NCBI GenBank assembly: GCA_900470095.1
Contig: UBZM01000035.1
Span: 1-64,000 of the forward strand
Reading direction: 5' to 3'
Length of the DNA: 64,000 nucleotides
Source of the DNA: Hyphomicrobiales bacterium
GTDB lineage: Bacteria > Pseudomonadota > Alphaproteobacteria > Rhizobiales > Beijerinckiaceae
A program made the translations under genes and the position numbers. How positions within the stretch are numbered: position 1 is the stretch's first letter; every line of letters starts with the position of its first letter. The notes beneath the pieces were generated by a model, which was not told the origin of the DNA, searched no databases, and saw only the letters and a list, made by a program, of their open reading frames with translations. This document shows positions 26,673 through 35,592 of the stretch, in pieces.

Positions 26673-28136
26673 ATGACACTAAGCGCAGCGCTCAACACTG
26701 CTCGATCGTCACTGCAGGCTACGCAGACGCAAATTTCCGTCGTCTCGCGGAACACGGCAGGATCTTCCGACCCCTATTATTCCAGGAAGATCGCGTCGGT
26801 TATCTCGCAGGGCGGAGCCGTGCAGGTCACGATCTCCCGGGCGAGCAATCTGGCGCTTTATTCCAAGATGCTGGTTGCCACGTCCGGAATGGCGGGCAAC
26901 CAGGCCATCACAGCTGGCCTGGATCAGCTGAACGCGACCATCGGTGATACTGCCCTCAATGCATCACCGGCCGCCAAGATCGGGATGCTAAAGTCGGCAC
27001 TGTCCCAACTTGCGAAGGCACCGGATAGCTCGACCTTCGCAAAGGCTTTTCTGAACTCGGCCAGTGACTTGGTGAAGTCGCTGAATGATGCGACTGCCGA
27101 GGTTCAGAAAGCCCGGCATGACGCCGACACTGCGATCGCAAACTCCGTTGGTCGGATCAATGGCCTGCTGACGAAGTTTGAGGCGGCGAACCAGGAGGTC
27201 ATGCGGGGCTACGCTCTGGGCAGCGACATCTCTGACAGCCTCGATGCCCGGGATGCATTGATCAGCCAGTTGTCGGAGGAAATGGGCGTCCAGATCGTTG
27301 AGCGCGAGGGCGGTGACCTCGCGCTTTACACTGATAGCGGCGTTCCCCTTTTCGATCGTTCGCCTAGGAAAGTGAGCTTCCAACCGACATCGGCATTTGG
27401 GCCGTCTACCGTGGGCAACGCGGTGTTCATTGACGGCATTCAGGTGACCGGTGCCGGCGCTCCGATGCCTCTGAATACGGGCAATCTGGTAGGCCAAGCG
27501 AAGATCCGCGACGACATTTCGGTTGGGTACCAGTCGCAGCTGGACGAGCTCGCCAGGAACGTGATCGAGGCCTTTAAGGAGACCGATCAGTCTGGCTCTG
27601 GGCTCCCTGATCTGGCGGGCATCTTCAGCTTCGCAGGCAGCACAGGCGTTCCGCCCAATCCTGCACCGTCGGGATTGGCTGGGCTCCTGAGGCTGAATCC
27701 AGCGCTCGCTGGTCAGCCGGACGGTGGCTTGGCGGCTCTCCGTGACGGTGGGATCAACGGCGCCGCCTACCGTCATAACCCGGCAGCCCCAGGCTCCGAC
27801 GTCGCCTTTTCCGGCCGTCTGTATGGCCTCGTGTCCGAGATGGAGAAGAGCCGACCGGTTGATCCGGCTTTCGGCTTTGGCGCCACTCAGTCGCTGCAGG
27901 ATTTTGCGTCGTCCTCTGCAGGTTGGCTGCAGGGCCTCAGGGCATCGGCCAAGTCTGAGGCCACCTACTCCGAGATGCTGCTCTCGCAGGCTTCCGAAGC
28001 GATGTCGAATGCTACGGATGTGAACGGTGACGATGAAACGGCTCGGATGCTCCAGCTCGAACATGCTTACTCCGCATCCGCAAAACTCATCTCGACGATC
28101 AACGAGATGATGAAAACCCTCTTGGCGATGGTCTGA
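26673..28136 (+). CDS. flgK: Hook-filament junction protein FlgK
   Basis: FlgK is the first hook-filament junction protein. It is 487 residues long. The N-terminal segment (LNTARSSLQATQTQISVVSR) and C-terminal segment (LLSQASEAMSNATDVNGDDE, then YSASAKLISTINEMMKTLLA) form the D0/D1 helices, with a variable middle. In the N-terminal signature the usual NIAN is replaced by NTAG (SRNTAGSSDPYYSRK), as in rhizobial FlgK. It is followed by flgL after 2 bp. Confidence 0.93.
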   Translation: MTLSAALNTARSSLQATQTQISVVSRNTAGSSDPYYSRKIASVISQGGAVQVTISRASNLALYSKMLVATSGMAGNQAITAGLDQLNATIGDTALNASPAAKIGMLKSALSQLAKAPDSSTFAKAFLNSASDLVKSLNDATAEVQKARHDADTAIANSVGRINGLLTKFEAANQEVMRGYALGSDISDSLDARDALISQLSEEMGVQIVEREGGDLALYTDSGVPLFDRSPRKVSFQPTSAFGPSTVGNAVFIDGIQVTGAGAPMPLNTGNLVGQAKIRDDISVGYQSQLDELARNVIEAFKETDQSGSGLPDLAGIFSFAGSTGVPPNPAPSGLAGLLRLNPALAGQPDGGLAALRDGGINGAAYRHNPAAPGSDVAFSGRLYGLVSEMEKSRPVDPAFGFGATQSLQDFASSSAGWLQGLRASAKSEATYSEMLLSQASEAMSNATDVNGDDETARMLQLEHAYSASAKLISTINEMMKTLLAMV

Positions 28137-28138
28137 AA

Positions 28139-29188
28139 ATGAAGACTTCATTCATTTCGACAACGACGCTCTGGAACGCGCCGCGCGCCGGCCTGAACAA
28201 GATGCAGGCGGATCTTGCGAAGGCCACGAAGGAAATGACCAGCGGCCGAGACACTGATGTGGGGCTGCGGCTGGGTTCTCGTGCCGGTGAAGCATTCTCC
28301 CTTCGCCAGGAGATGGAGCATCTCGGTTCAATCATCGACAGCAATGCGACCGTGAAGGTTCGACTCGAAGCCTCGACTGCGGCCCTGGCTCGAGCCCGAA
28401 CGTCGTCGGAGAAATTTGCGGCGACCCTCATTGCTTCGCCGGTTGGTGATCGGAATCTGCCGGTGGTCCTGCTTGAAGCGAAGAGCACGCTGGCGGGACT
28501 GGTTGGCGACCTCAATCGGGCTGTGAATGGCCAGTACATCTTCGGCGGGATCAACAGTGGGGAGCGGCCAATCGTCGAAGATGGCAGCATGCCGCCGGCG
28601 GCCGCCAAGAGCGCTATCGATGCCGCGTTCTCGGCCTTCTTCGGATTTCCTCAATCGAGCCCATCTGTCGCTTCGATCGACGAAGCCCAGATGAACGCAT
28701 TCCTGGACGGCCCATACAAGGCCCTCTTCGATAACGGGCCTTGGGCTGCGACCTGGTCGAACGCCTCCAATCAATCGATCACGAGCCAGATCTCGCCATC
28801 GGAAGTGATCGAGACCTCGGTCAGTGCGAACGAGAGTGCCGTCCGCCAGCTCGCGATGGGCTACTCGATGATCCTTGAACTCGGGATCTCGAATTTGGGA
28901 GCGGACGTCCGGGAAACCCTTTTGGCGCGCGCGATCAAAACGATCGGCGAAGGCGGCAGCGCGATGTCCGACCTTGAGGCGCAAATTGGCATGTCTCAGG
29001 AGAAAATCGAACATGCCAACTCGCGGATGGATATCCAAAAGGACGTCTTCAACGAGAAACTGTTCGGCTTGGAGGGCGTCGATCCACTCGAAGCCAAGAC
29101 GCGCATCGATCATCTGACGACGCAGATCCAGACGTCATTTTCTTTGACCGCTCAGCTCCGCAATCTGAGTCTCATTAATTTCATTTGA
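28139..29188 (+). CDS. flgL: Hook-filament junction protein FlgL
   Basis: FlgL is the second hook-filament junction protein and a flagellin homologue. The N-terminal helix (FISTTTLWNAPRAGLNKMQA with KATKEMTSGRDTDVGLRLGS) and the C-terminal helical region (KTRIDHLTTQIQTSFSLTAQ, ending LRNLSLINFI) are typical. The length is 349 residues. It lies directly after flgK. Confidence 0.93.
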   Translation: MKTSFISTTTLWNAPRAGLNKMQADLAKATKEMTSGRDTDVGLRLGSRAGEAFSLRQEMEHLGSIIDSNATVKVRLEASTAALARARTSSEKFAATLIASPVGDRNLPVVLLEAKSTLAGLVGDLNRAVNGQYIFGGINSGERPIVEDGSMPPAAAKSAIDAAFSAFFGFPQSSPSVASIDEAQMNAFLDGPYKALFDNGPWAATWSNASNQSITSQISPSEVIETSVSANESAVRQLAMGYSMILELGISNLGADVRETLLARAIKTIGEGGSAMSDLEAQIGMSQEKIEHANSRMDIQKDVFNEKLFGLEGVDPLEAKTRIDHLTTQIQTSFSLTAQLRNLSLINFI

Positions 29189-29198
29189 GAGAGCCACC

Positions 29199-29546
29199 AT
29201 GAGTTTTGCCGCCTATTTTGAGATGGCCGACGATGATCCGCTGGAGTGCCGAAAGCGCGAACGGGACATTTTCGACAGCGCAATCGAGAAGCTGAGGTCG
29301 ATTGAGCACTGCAATTCGGTATCGGACGAAGTCGTGTCGGCAGTCGCCTACGTCCAGAAGCTCTGGATAGCACTCATTCAGGACCTCAAGACTCCCGGTA
29401 ATGCCCTTTCGGACAGCCTGAAGTCGAACCTCATTTCAATCGGCATGTGGGTGGTCAATGCCACAACCACGATCGTTCGAGGCGATTTTTCGAAGCTGGA
29501 AGAGATCATCAGGATCAACACTCTGATCAGGGAGGGCTTGGAATGA
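29199..29546 (+). CDS. flaF: Flagellin secretion/assembly regulator FlaF
   Basis: FlaF is a small helical alphaproteobacterial protein that promotes flagellin translation and secretion and works with FlbT. The 115 residues contain the family features RERDIFDSAIEKLRS near the start and LSDSLKSNLISIGMWVVNAT. GAGAGAGCC upstream may serve as ribosome binding site. Its stop overlaps the flbT start (ATGA). Confidence 0.93.
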   Translation: MSFAAYFEMADDDPLECRKRERDIFDSAIEKLRSIEHCNSVSDEVVSAVAYVQKLWIALIQDLKTPGNALSDSLKSNLISIGMWVVNATTTIVRGDFSKLEEIIRINTLIREGLE

Positions 29547-29965
29547 AAGCGAAGATGCGATTTTCGCTGAAGCCGGGGGAGCGGATTTTCATCAACGGGG
29601 CTGTGATCTGCGTCAGTCAGAAAGTGACGCTGAGCCTGCTGAACGACGCATCGTTCCTCCTGGAATCGTACGTGATGCAGTTTGATGATGCGAACACGCC
29701 GCTCCGGCAGCTGTATTTCATCACGCAGACCATGATCATCGATCCCAGCTCTCGATCTCAAATGAAAGCTGCGTTCCTGGAGCGCTTCGCGCTCATCGCC
29801 GGGGAGTATGCCGCGGCCGAAGAGGCACGGTCACTGCAGGCGGTCCACGATCTCGTCACCGGCGAACGCTTCTTCGATGCGCTGAAATTGCTGCGGACGA
29901 TGTTCCCCATCGACGACGCGAAACGTCCGGTTGACCGCTCGGGCACTGCCCTTCGCGCCGCTTGA
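29543..29965 (+). CDS. flbT: Flagellin post-transcriptional regulator FlbT
   Basis: FlbT binds flagellin mRNA leaders and controls their stability or translation in alphaproteobacteria. From the ATG overlapping flaF the product has 140 residues, with the family blocks LKPGERIFINGAVICVSQK, DASFLLESYVMQFDDANTPL and LYFITQTMIIDPSSRSQM. The flaF-flbT pair suggests that the flagellin gene at 35593, with its long leader, is under translational control. Confidence 0.94.
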   Translation: MKAKMRFSLKPGERIFINGAVICVSQKVTLSLLNDASFLLESYVMQFDDANTPLRQLYFITQTMIIDPSSRSQMKAAFLERFALIAGEYAAAEEARSLQAVHDLVTGERFFDALKLLRTMFPIDDAKRPVDRSGTALRAA

Positions 29966-29984
29966 ATTACGAGGTTTAGCAACG

Positions 29985-30386
29985 ATGGACGTCTCTTCGA
30001 TCGTCACTGGAATGTCCGCTCCGCAGCACCGCGGCTCCACCGAAAAAGGCTCATCTGCGGTGAGCTACGACGCATTCCTTGGCCTTCTCCTGACCCAGTT
30101 GAAGAACCAGGACCCCACGGCACCAATGGAATCGACCGATTACATGGCGCAGCTGGCGAGCTTCTCGCAGGTCGAGCAGCAGACCAAGACCAACGGCAAG
30201 CTGGATGCTCTCTTGACGTCGTCCGCACTCTCCCAGGCTGATACTGTGATTGGTCGCACAGTGACCTCGGCCGACGGAAAGGTCACTGGTGAGGTGGCAT
30301 CGGTGAAGGTCTACTCCGATGGACTCGTGGCTACGACGGTCGACGGCAAGGAGATCATTCTAAGTCCCGGCATTACGGTGAAGTAA
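29985..30386 (+). CDS. flgD: Hook-capping protein FlgD
   Basis: FlgD is the scaffold that caps the growing hook. The 133-residue product is the short rhizobial form. The conserved N-terminal block is SYDAFLGLLLTQLKNQDPTA with MESTDYMAQLASFSQVEQQT; the C-terminal part contains TVIGRTVTSADGKVTGEV. GAGG lies 11 bp upstream of the ATG at 29985. The stop TAA overlaps the fliQ start (TAATG). Confidence 0.94.
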   Translation: MDVSSIVTGMSAPQHRGSTEKGSSAVSYDAFLGLLLTQLKNQDPTAPMESTDYMAQLASFSQVEQQTKTNGKLDALLTSSALSQADTVIGRTVTSADGKVTGEVASVKVYSDGLVATTVDGKEIILSPGITVK

Positions 30387-30652
30387 TGACCGCAGTTGAT
30401 GCACTGGAGATGGTTCGGGCAGCGATCTGGACCATCATCGTCGGTGCGGGCCCCGCGGTCGTTGCAGCTATGCTTGTCGGCATAGCAATCGCCCTGGTTC
30501 AGGCTCTCACTCAGATCCAGGAGGTCACACTGACCTTTATCCCGAAGATCATTGCGATTTTGCTGGTGACGCTTGTCACCGGCACATTTGTTGGATCCCA
30601 GATCTTTTCATTTACAGAGGCCGTCTACGGAAAAATCGCTACCGGCTTTTGA
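30386..30652 (+). CDS. fliQ: Flagellar export gate protein FliQ
   Basis: FliQ is an 88-residue, two-helix component of the export gate. The helices are about residues 13-38 (IVGAGPAVVAAMLVGIAIAL) and 50-74 (IIAILLVTLVTGTFVGSQIF), with the conserved loop QALTQIQEVTLTFIPK. It overlaps flgD and precedes flhA. Confidence 0.95.
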   Translation: MTAVDALEMVRAAIWTIIVGAGPAVVAAMLVGIAIALVQALTQIQEVTLTFIPKIIAILLVTLVTGTFVGSQIFSFTEAVYGKIATGF

Positions 30653-30684
30653 GCTCCGACGTCGCCCATTTTTCCAAGGAAGAG

Positions 30685-30699
30685 AGCTTGGCGCAAGCT
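30685..30699 (+). promoter_or_regulatory. Flagellar box upstream of flhA
   Basis: AGCTTGGCGCAAGCT, the best copy of the element: a perfect inverted repeat AGCTTG-GCG-CAAGCT. It ends 49 bp before the flhA start in the 96-bp gap after fliQ, and suggests that flhA-fliR has its own promoter. Confidence 0.6.
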
Positions 30700-30748
30700 A
30701 CGTAGTCCAAGAACGATCCGAAGCATTTTTGTTTTCGGATATTTCGGC

Positions 30749-32824
30749 ATGAATTCCAATCAGGCTGCTAAATCGGATCGCGGCCGTGACATCGCATTTG
30801 CTGGCGGTGTCGTAGCGATCCTGGCGATTTTATTTCTGCCCATTCCAGCGATTCTCATCGACATGGGCCTCGCCCTTTCGATTGCCCTGTCCGTACTGAT
30901 CCTGATGGTGGCGTTGTGGATCCACAAGCCACTGGAATTCTCGGCCTTCCCTGTCGTCCTGCTCATTGCAACGCTATTGCGGCTCGCATTGAGTATTGCG
31001 TCCACGCGATTGATCCTCGCCGACGGGCACAAGGGGGTCGATGCAGCCGGCCATGTGATCGCCGGCTTCTCGCGGTTCGTGATGAGCGGCGACTTTGTCA
31101 TCGGCATTGTCGTCTTCATCATTCTGGTCACCGTGAACTTCCTGGTGATCACGAAGGGCGCGACCCGCATTGCGGAGGTTGGCGCCCGCTTCACCCTCGA
31201 CGCGATCCCGGGCAAGCAGATGGCGATTGATGCCGATCTGAACGCTGGCCTGATCGACGAGAAGGAGGCGCAGCAGCGACGCCGCGAGCTAGAGGAAGAG
31301 AGCTCGTTCTTTGGCTCGATGGACGGTGCCTCAAAATTCGTTCGCGGCGAGGCGATCGCCTCTCTCATCACGATCGCCGTCAACATTTTTGGTGGCATCA
31401 TCATCGGCGTAACTCGCCATGGGATGCCGCTGTCAAAGGCGGCCGACGTATTTACGCAGCTTTCCGTCGGTGACGGCCTCGTCAGCCAGATCCCGGCCCT
31501 CATCGTCTCTCTGGCGGCTGGCCTGCTGGTGTCGAAGGGGGGAACGCGGGGCCAGGCCCAGCAGGCCGTCCTCGGGCAGCTGAGCGCCTATCCAAGGGCG
31601 CTCTGGGTGGCATCCGTACTGATGATGGTCTTCGCCATCATGCCAGGTCTCCCGCTTGTGCCGTTTATGGCGCTCTCCCTCATGATGGCGTTCGTTGCCT
31701 ACACGATCCCGAAGCGCATCGCGGAAGAAGCAGGACGAGTGGCTGCCCAGAAGCAGGAAGCTGACAGGGTCAAGCAGATCGAGGCGAAGGAATCCGTGAG
31801 GGAGTCCCTGAAGACCGCCGAGATCGAGCTTTGCCTCGGCCAGCACCTGGCCTCAATGCTCAACCATTCAAGAGCGGAGTTGCCGCACCGGATTGCGAAA
31901 ATGCGCCGGCGGTTTGCGCAGGATTACGGCTTCGTCGTTCCCGACATCAAGCTCTCGGACGGCCCCTTGATGTCGGCGAAGAGCTACCAAATTCGGATCC
32001 ACGGGACGATTGTAGCGTCGCATGAGCTGCGACCTGGCGAGGTTATGGTTCTGACGGGTGACGGCCCGGTTCCGGACGTGCCTGCTGAAGAGACGCGGGA
32101 GCCCGCTTTCGGATCAAAGGCCTATTGGGTGACGGAAGCCCTTGTCGGTGAGGTGAAGCGACAGGATTTCAAAACGGCCGACTGCAACTCAATTCTTCTC
32201 ACTCACCTGAGTGAGGTAATCCGGAACAATCTCCCGCAATTCCTATCCTATCGGGACATGCGAACGCTGCTGGACCGCCTGGAGCCCGAGTACAAGCGCC
32301 TTCTGGACGATATCTGCCCCTCTCAGATTTCATATTCTGGATTGCAGGCTGTCTTGAAGCTGCTTCTGGCGGAGCGAGTTTCTATCCGCAATCTGCATCT
32401 CATCCTCGAAGCCGTCGCTGAATTTGCGCCGCATGCCAGGCGGGCGGAGCAACTCGTGGAGCACGTTCGTACCCGAATTGCCCAGCAGATATGCGGCGAT
32501 CTCGCTGAAGGCGGGCCGCTCAACATCCTGCGTCTGGGAAACAAGTGGGATCTCGCCTTCCATCAGGGGCTCAAGCGTGATGCCAAAGGAGATGTGATCG
32601 AGTTCGATATCGATCCGCGCCTGATCGAGCAATTCGGCCAAGAGGCCTCAGAGGTGATCAAGCAGACATTCGTAAAGGCCAAAAAATTCGCGATCGTCAC
32701 CTCTCCGGACTCCCGTCCGTATGTGCGGATGATTGTGGAGCGAATGTTCTCCTCGCTGCCAATCCTCTCGCATCTCGAGATTGCCCGGGGCGTCGAAGTG
32801 AATTCGCTAGGGGCTATCGCGTGA
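30749..32824 (+). CDS. flhA: Flagellar export gate protein FlhA
   Basis: FlhA is the largest export-gate protein, with eight membrane helices in residues 1-330 and a cytoplasmic domain that binds chaperone-cargo complexes. Signature segments are [40 protein letters not shown] and the FHIPEP loop [20 protein letters not shown]. The length is 691 residues. The stop overlaps the GTG start of fliR. Confidence 0.97.
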   Translation: MNSNQAAKSDRGRDIAFAGGVVAILAILFLPIPAILIDMGLALSIALSVLILMVALWIHKPLEFSAFPVVLLIATLLRLALSIASTRLILADGHKGVDAAGHVIAGFSRFVMSGDFVIGIVVFIILVTVNFLVITKGATRIAEVGARFTLDAIPGKQMAIDADLNAGLIDEKEAQQRRRELEEESSFFGSMDGASKFVRGEAIASLITIAVNIFGGIIIGVTRHGMPLSKAADVFTQLSVGDGLVSQIPALIVSLAAGLLVSKGGTRGQAQQAVLGQLSAYPRALWVASVLMMVFAIMPGLPLVPFMALSLMMAFVAYTIPKRIAEEAGRVAAQKQEADRVKQIEAKESVRESLKTAEIELCLGQHLASMLNHSRAELPHRIAKMRRRFAQDYGFVVPDIKLSDGPLMSAKSYQIRIHGTIVASHELRPGEVMVLTGDGPVPDVPAEETREPAFGSKAYWVTEALVGEVKRQDFKTADCNSILLTHLSEVIRNNLPQFLSYRDMRTLLDRLEPEYKRLLDDICPSQISYSGLQAVLKLLLAERVSIRNLHLILEAVAEFAPHARRAEQLVEHVRTRIAQQICGDLAEGGPLNILRLGNKWDLAFHQGLKRDAKGDVIEFDIDPRLIEQFGQEASEVIKQTFVKAKKFAIVTSPDSRPYVRMIVERMFSSLPILSHLEIARGVEVNSLGAIA

Positions 32825-33576
32825 GCTCATATAGCTCCGATACACTTCTGACCGTATTTCTTATCTTTTGCCGTGTCGGAGCGGGAATGATGATGGCTCC
32901 TGGCTTGTCCAGTAGCCGCATCCCAATGAATGTCCGCCTCTTCCTTGCGCTCACCGTCTCTCTGGCAGTCTCTCCGCTTATCATGGACCGCTTTGCCCAA
33001 GGTGTTGGAGCGCTGCCGCCAGCTACTCTTTTTGGTCTCATCGGGACGGAGCTTCTGACCGGGATCGTGATCGGCCTTCTAGGCCGGGTGTATTTCTTCG
33101 CTCTTCAAACGATGTCGAACGCCGCGGCCATGGCGATCGGTTTTGGAAACATCCCCGGAGCTCCCTTTGACGATTCAGAGCCCCTCCCCGCGATCACGAC
33201 GATGATCATGATGGCAGCGACGGCCATGCTGTTCATGATGGACTTGCATCTTGAGCTCATCAAAGGCGTCGTCGCGTCCTATGACCAGTTGCCATCGGGC
33301 CAATGGTTCGGTCCGCGAATGTCCCTGATGCGAATTGTCGACCAATCGACCGCAGCCTTCGTCCTCGCTCTCCGGATCAGCGCGCCCTTCATCGTCTATT
33401 CGATTGTCGTCAACCTCGCGGTGGGCTTGACCAACAAGCTCACCCCGCAGATCCCCATCTTCTTCCTGGCGACGCCCTTCGTGATGATGGGGGGGCTGTT
33501 CATGGTCTATTTCTTGATCTCCGACTACCTGACGCTCTTCCTTGAAGAATTTGCCTCGTGGTCGGTTCACGGATGA
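32821..33576 (+). CDS. fliR: Flagellar export gate protein FliR
   Basis: FliR completes the FliPQR core. The 251-residue product has about six membrane helices, the block [20 protein letters not shown], and [20 protein letters not shown]; the C-terminal helix is [20 protein letters not shown]. The GTG at 32821 overlaps the flhA stop, so the two are coupled. Confidence 0.95.
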   Translation: MSSYSSDTLLTVFLIFCRVGAGMMMAPGLSSSRIPMNVRLFLALTVSLAVSPLIMDRFAQGVGALPPATLFGLIGTELLTGIVIGLLGRVYFFALQTMSNAAAMAIGFGNIPGAPFDDSEPLPAITTMIMMAATAMLFMMDLHLELIKGVVASYDQLPSGQWFGPRMSLMRIVDQSTAAFVLALRISAPFIVYSIVVNLAVGLTNKLTPQIPIFFLATPFVMMGGLFMVYFLISDYLTLFLEEFASWSVHG

Positions 33577-33583
33577 CCGCGAA

Positions 33584-33985
33584 ATGAAGGATCGCATCAG
33601 GAAAATTGAGAGAATTCGGCAGGTGCAGCAGCATATGCATCGTGTCGCCGAACTCCGAATGTCGGGTCTGGAAAATTCCCGTCGGATTAATCAGAGCGAG
33701 CAACTCGATTTAATTTCCGCGTTAAATGAAGACAGCAGCTTTCAAGGGCTCTTCGTTGACGCGACGGCCAGACGCCTGAAGTCGCTGACGCATCAGGGCG
33801 ACCAGATCGCGACGGAATGTCTGGCCCAACGCACTGTGGTGATTGAACGCGGCCTGCAGCTCAAGCGAACAGAGAAAACCTGCGACCGACTGAAGGAGCA
33901 GGATCGGCGAGAAACCGAGAAGCGGGAGCTGCAGAACATACTCGAGCAGATCATTTCTCGTTCACACAAGCTTCCCGCAAGCTAG
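33584..33985 (+). CDS. FliJ-like coiled-coil export chaperone
   Basis: A 133-residue, highly charged, almost entirely helical protein (for example GLQLKRTEKTCDRLKEQDRR). It sits 8 bp after fliR, where rhizobial loci carry a poorly conserved export chaperone of FliJ type. No other fliJ is present in the window, so FliJ is the most likely role, but the call rests on size, coiled coil and position. The start ATG at 33584 has no strong ribosome binding site. Confidence 0.6.
   Translation: MKDRIRKIERIRQVQQHMHRVAELRMSGLENSRRINQSEQLDLISALNEDSSFQGLFVDATARRLKSLTHQGDQIATECLAQRTVVIERGLQLKRTEKTCDRLKEQDRRETEKRELQNILEQIISRSHKLPAS
33969..33983 (+). promoter_or_regulatory. Flagellar box upstream of the flgJ-like gene
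   Basis: AGCTTCCCGCAAGCT, an AGC-N6-GCAAG element with the dyad AGCTT-N5-AAGCT. It covers the last codons of the fliJ-like gene and ends 45 bp before the flgJ-like ATG. Its position inside coding sequence weakens it, but the match to the flhA copy is 13 of 15. Confidence 0.45.
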
Positions 33986-34028
33986 GGCGGTTACAAGCGC
34001 TGAACCGACGATAAGAGGTCACCCAGTA

Positions 34029-34472
34029 ATGGCAATTAGCCCTCCTTCCGACATCATTGGCGATGTTGCGCGGGCTGCGGATCCGGCTCGCGTCCAGGCT
34101 GCTGCTCAGAAGCTCAGCGAAGGCGCCAGTTTGGTGGCTGGCGCAGATTTTGGCGACGCGCTTAAAGACGCTGGCTTTTCAGCGCCTTCGGGTGGGTTCG
34201 ATCCCTATGCCTTCCGAACCTCGCTGAAATCGAGCTCTACGCTGGGCGGATCAGCCGAACCCTACAAGAAGTTCGAGTCCTTCGTACTCCAGACGTTCAT
34301 CGAAGTCATGTTGCCTAAGGACGCAGCGACAATCTACGGCAAGGGCACGGCTGGCTCGATCTGGAAATCGATGATGGCCGAGCAGCTCAGCACCCAAATT
34401 ACCAAGGCCGGTGGAGTTGGAATTGCGAACCAACTTGCAGCCAAAGCCCTTTCCGCTCGCACTGATATTTAA
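34029..34472 (+). CDS. flgJ: Rod-binding protein, FlgJ N-terminal domain type
   Basis: A 147-residue protein corresponding to the N-terminal rod-capping domain of FlgJ: KKFESFVLQTFIEVMLPKDA and GSIWKSMMAEQLSTQITKAG. The C-terminal muramidase domain of enterobacterial FlgJ is absent, as usual in alphaproteobacteria. The separate transglycosylase gene at 16173 likely supplies that function. AGAGGT upstream is a plausible ribosome binding site. Confidence 0.85.
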   Translation: MAISPPSDIIGDVARAADPARVQAAAQKLSEGASLVAGADFGDALKDAGFSAPSGGFDPYAFRTSLKSSSTLGGSAEPYKKFESFVLQTFIEVMLPKDAATIYGKGTAGSIWKSMMAEQLSTQITKAGGVGIANQLAAKALSARTDI

Positions 34473-34483
34473 GGAATACCAGC

Positions 34484-34834
34484 ATGCTGACCGCTTGCCT
34501 TGACCGCCTCGAGGAGACAATCGACGCCGAGATGAAAGCTATTCAGGCCCGCGATCTCACCGTCTTGCCGGAGATGACACGGCGGAAATCGCAGTCCCTC
34601 CTGGAATTGACGCGACTTCACCGTTCGGTCCTCAGTGACCACGAAAAGCACCGAGCCTTCTCTGAGCGTATGTCGCGCATGAAAGTCAAAATGGACGAAA
34701 ACCTCGCCCTATTGGCACTCCAGGTGAGAGCCACGCAGGAGATCTCATCGATCATCAACCAGGCGATCGTCCAATCCCAGTCGGATGGCACGTACGAGGC
34801 GCCGGCGATGGGCGTGCGGGCCGCCACGCGATGA
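34484..34834 (+). CDS. FlgN-like helical protein (copy 1)
   Basis: A 116-residue helical protein with a FlgN-like layout (N-terminal LTACLDRLEETIDAEMKAIQ, middle MKVKMDENLALLALQV), the type of chaperone that serves FlgK and FlgL. AAGGA precedes the ATG. It shares the opening MLT-x-DRLEE-x-ID, an RDL-x2-LP block and a KM-x2-NL-x-L block with a second gene at 39589, so the two are probably paralogues. The assignment to FlgN is by length, helicity and context. Confidence 0.6.
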   Translation: MLTACLDRLEETIDAEMKAIQARDLTVLPEMTRRKSQSLLELTRLHRSVLSDHEKHRAFSERMSRMKVKMDENLALLALQVRATQEISSIINQAIVQSQSDGTYEAPAMGVRAATR

Positions 34835-35286
34835 TCCGGAACATCGCGACCGGAGCCTGGGTGTGCACCCTTGCATTGGGGGCCTGCTACATGGCGGCCT
34901 CCTATGCCGTCGGCAGCCAGTCAAAGGATGAGCAGCCTCAGCATCAGCTGATCGGGTTGCAGTACAAGAAGCTGCCAGCGGTGAATGTGCCGATTATCGC
35001 GGACGGGGCCGTTAAGGGATACATCGTCGCTCAGATGGTGTTTACGGCGGATGCGGACACGCTTCGAACCCTTTCCGTGCCGGCCGATGCGTTCATTCGT
35101 GATGAGGCGTTCCGCTACATGTATTCGGACACGCGGATCGATTTCGCGAACCTCTCCCGGTACAACGTCAATCAGATGATTGCTGACGTACGAAGCAATG
35201 TGAACAAGCGGCTTGGCGCGGAGGTCGTGAAGGAAATCCTTCTTGAAGGGATCAACTTCGTCGACAAGGCTGATATTCGCCCGTGA
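34831..35286 (+). CDS. Membrane-anchored FliL-like protein
   Basis: A 151-residue protein with one N-terminal membrane helix (about residues 8-27, GAWVCTLALGACYMAASYAV) and a periplasmic domain whose C-terminus (NQMIADVRSNVNKRLGAEVV, then EILLEGINFVDKADIRP) resembles the end of FliL-type domains. It overlaps the flgN-like gene by 4 bp and is the last gene before the flagellin. A role at the stator or basal body is likely from context but unproven. Confidence 0.55.
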   Translation: MIRNIATGAWVCTLALGACYMAASYAVGSQSKDEQPQHQLIGLQYKKLPAVNVPIIADGAVKGYIVAQMVFTADADTLRTLSVPADAFIRDEAFRYMYSDTRIDFANLSRYNVNQMIADVRSNVNKRLGAEVVKEILLEGINFVDKADIRP

Positions 35287-35592
35287 TCGGAGCGCGGCTA
35301 ATATTCCGAAATTCGAAATAACAAAAATAATCGACGCCGCGCCCAAAATTCACTTGACGATATTTTTAGGACCTCATATTCCTCAATTGTCGCCGGTCGG
35401 ACCATCGACTGGCGCCACGCACGACGGAGCCCTTCCAGGGTTGGCATGACGCCTTCTGTCGTTCCGGAACTGAGCCCGGATATTCCATGAACAGTGAAGC
35501 GATTTACCTCGCGGCATGATGCCTTTTTCACTGGGTCGGTTGAATTCCGACATTTCCACGTCTCGTGAAAATTCAAGCTAGGAATATTTAAA
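35287..35592 (+). other. Flagellin upstream region
   Basis: A 306-bp stretch without a convincing gene, AT-rich at its start (around 35310-35370). It contains a 10-bp perfect palindrome, GTTCCGGAAC, at 35461-35470. None of the AGC-N6-GCAAG boxes is found at the usual distance, and I see no clear sigma-28 type promoter. With flaF and flbT in the locus, a structured leader that FlbT binds is expected here. Confidence 0.4.

Noticed and set aside
26988-28151. Minus-strand frame of about 387 codons opposite flgK
   Set aside because: flgK is well supported on the plus strand and the opposite frame has no domain or ribosome binding site.
35461-35470. Palindrome GTTCCGGAAC as a flagellin operator
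   Set aside because: A single 10-bp palindrome with no second copy near another flagellar gene is weak evidence; it is only mentioned in the region entry.
35571-35582. TTCAAGCTAGG before the flagellin as an eighth flagellar box
   Set aside because: It lacks the upstream AGC half and lies about 10 bp from the start codon, in the ribosome binding region, unlike the other seven.
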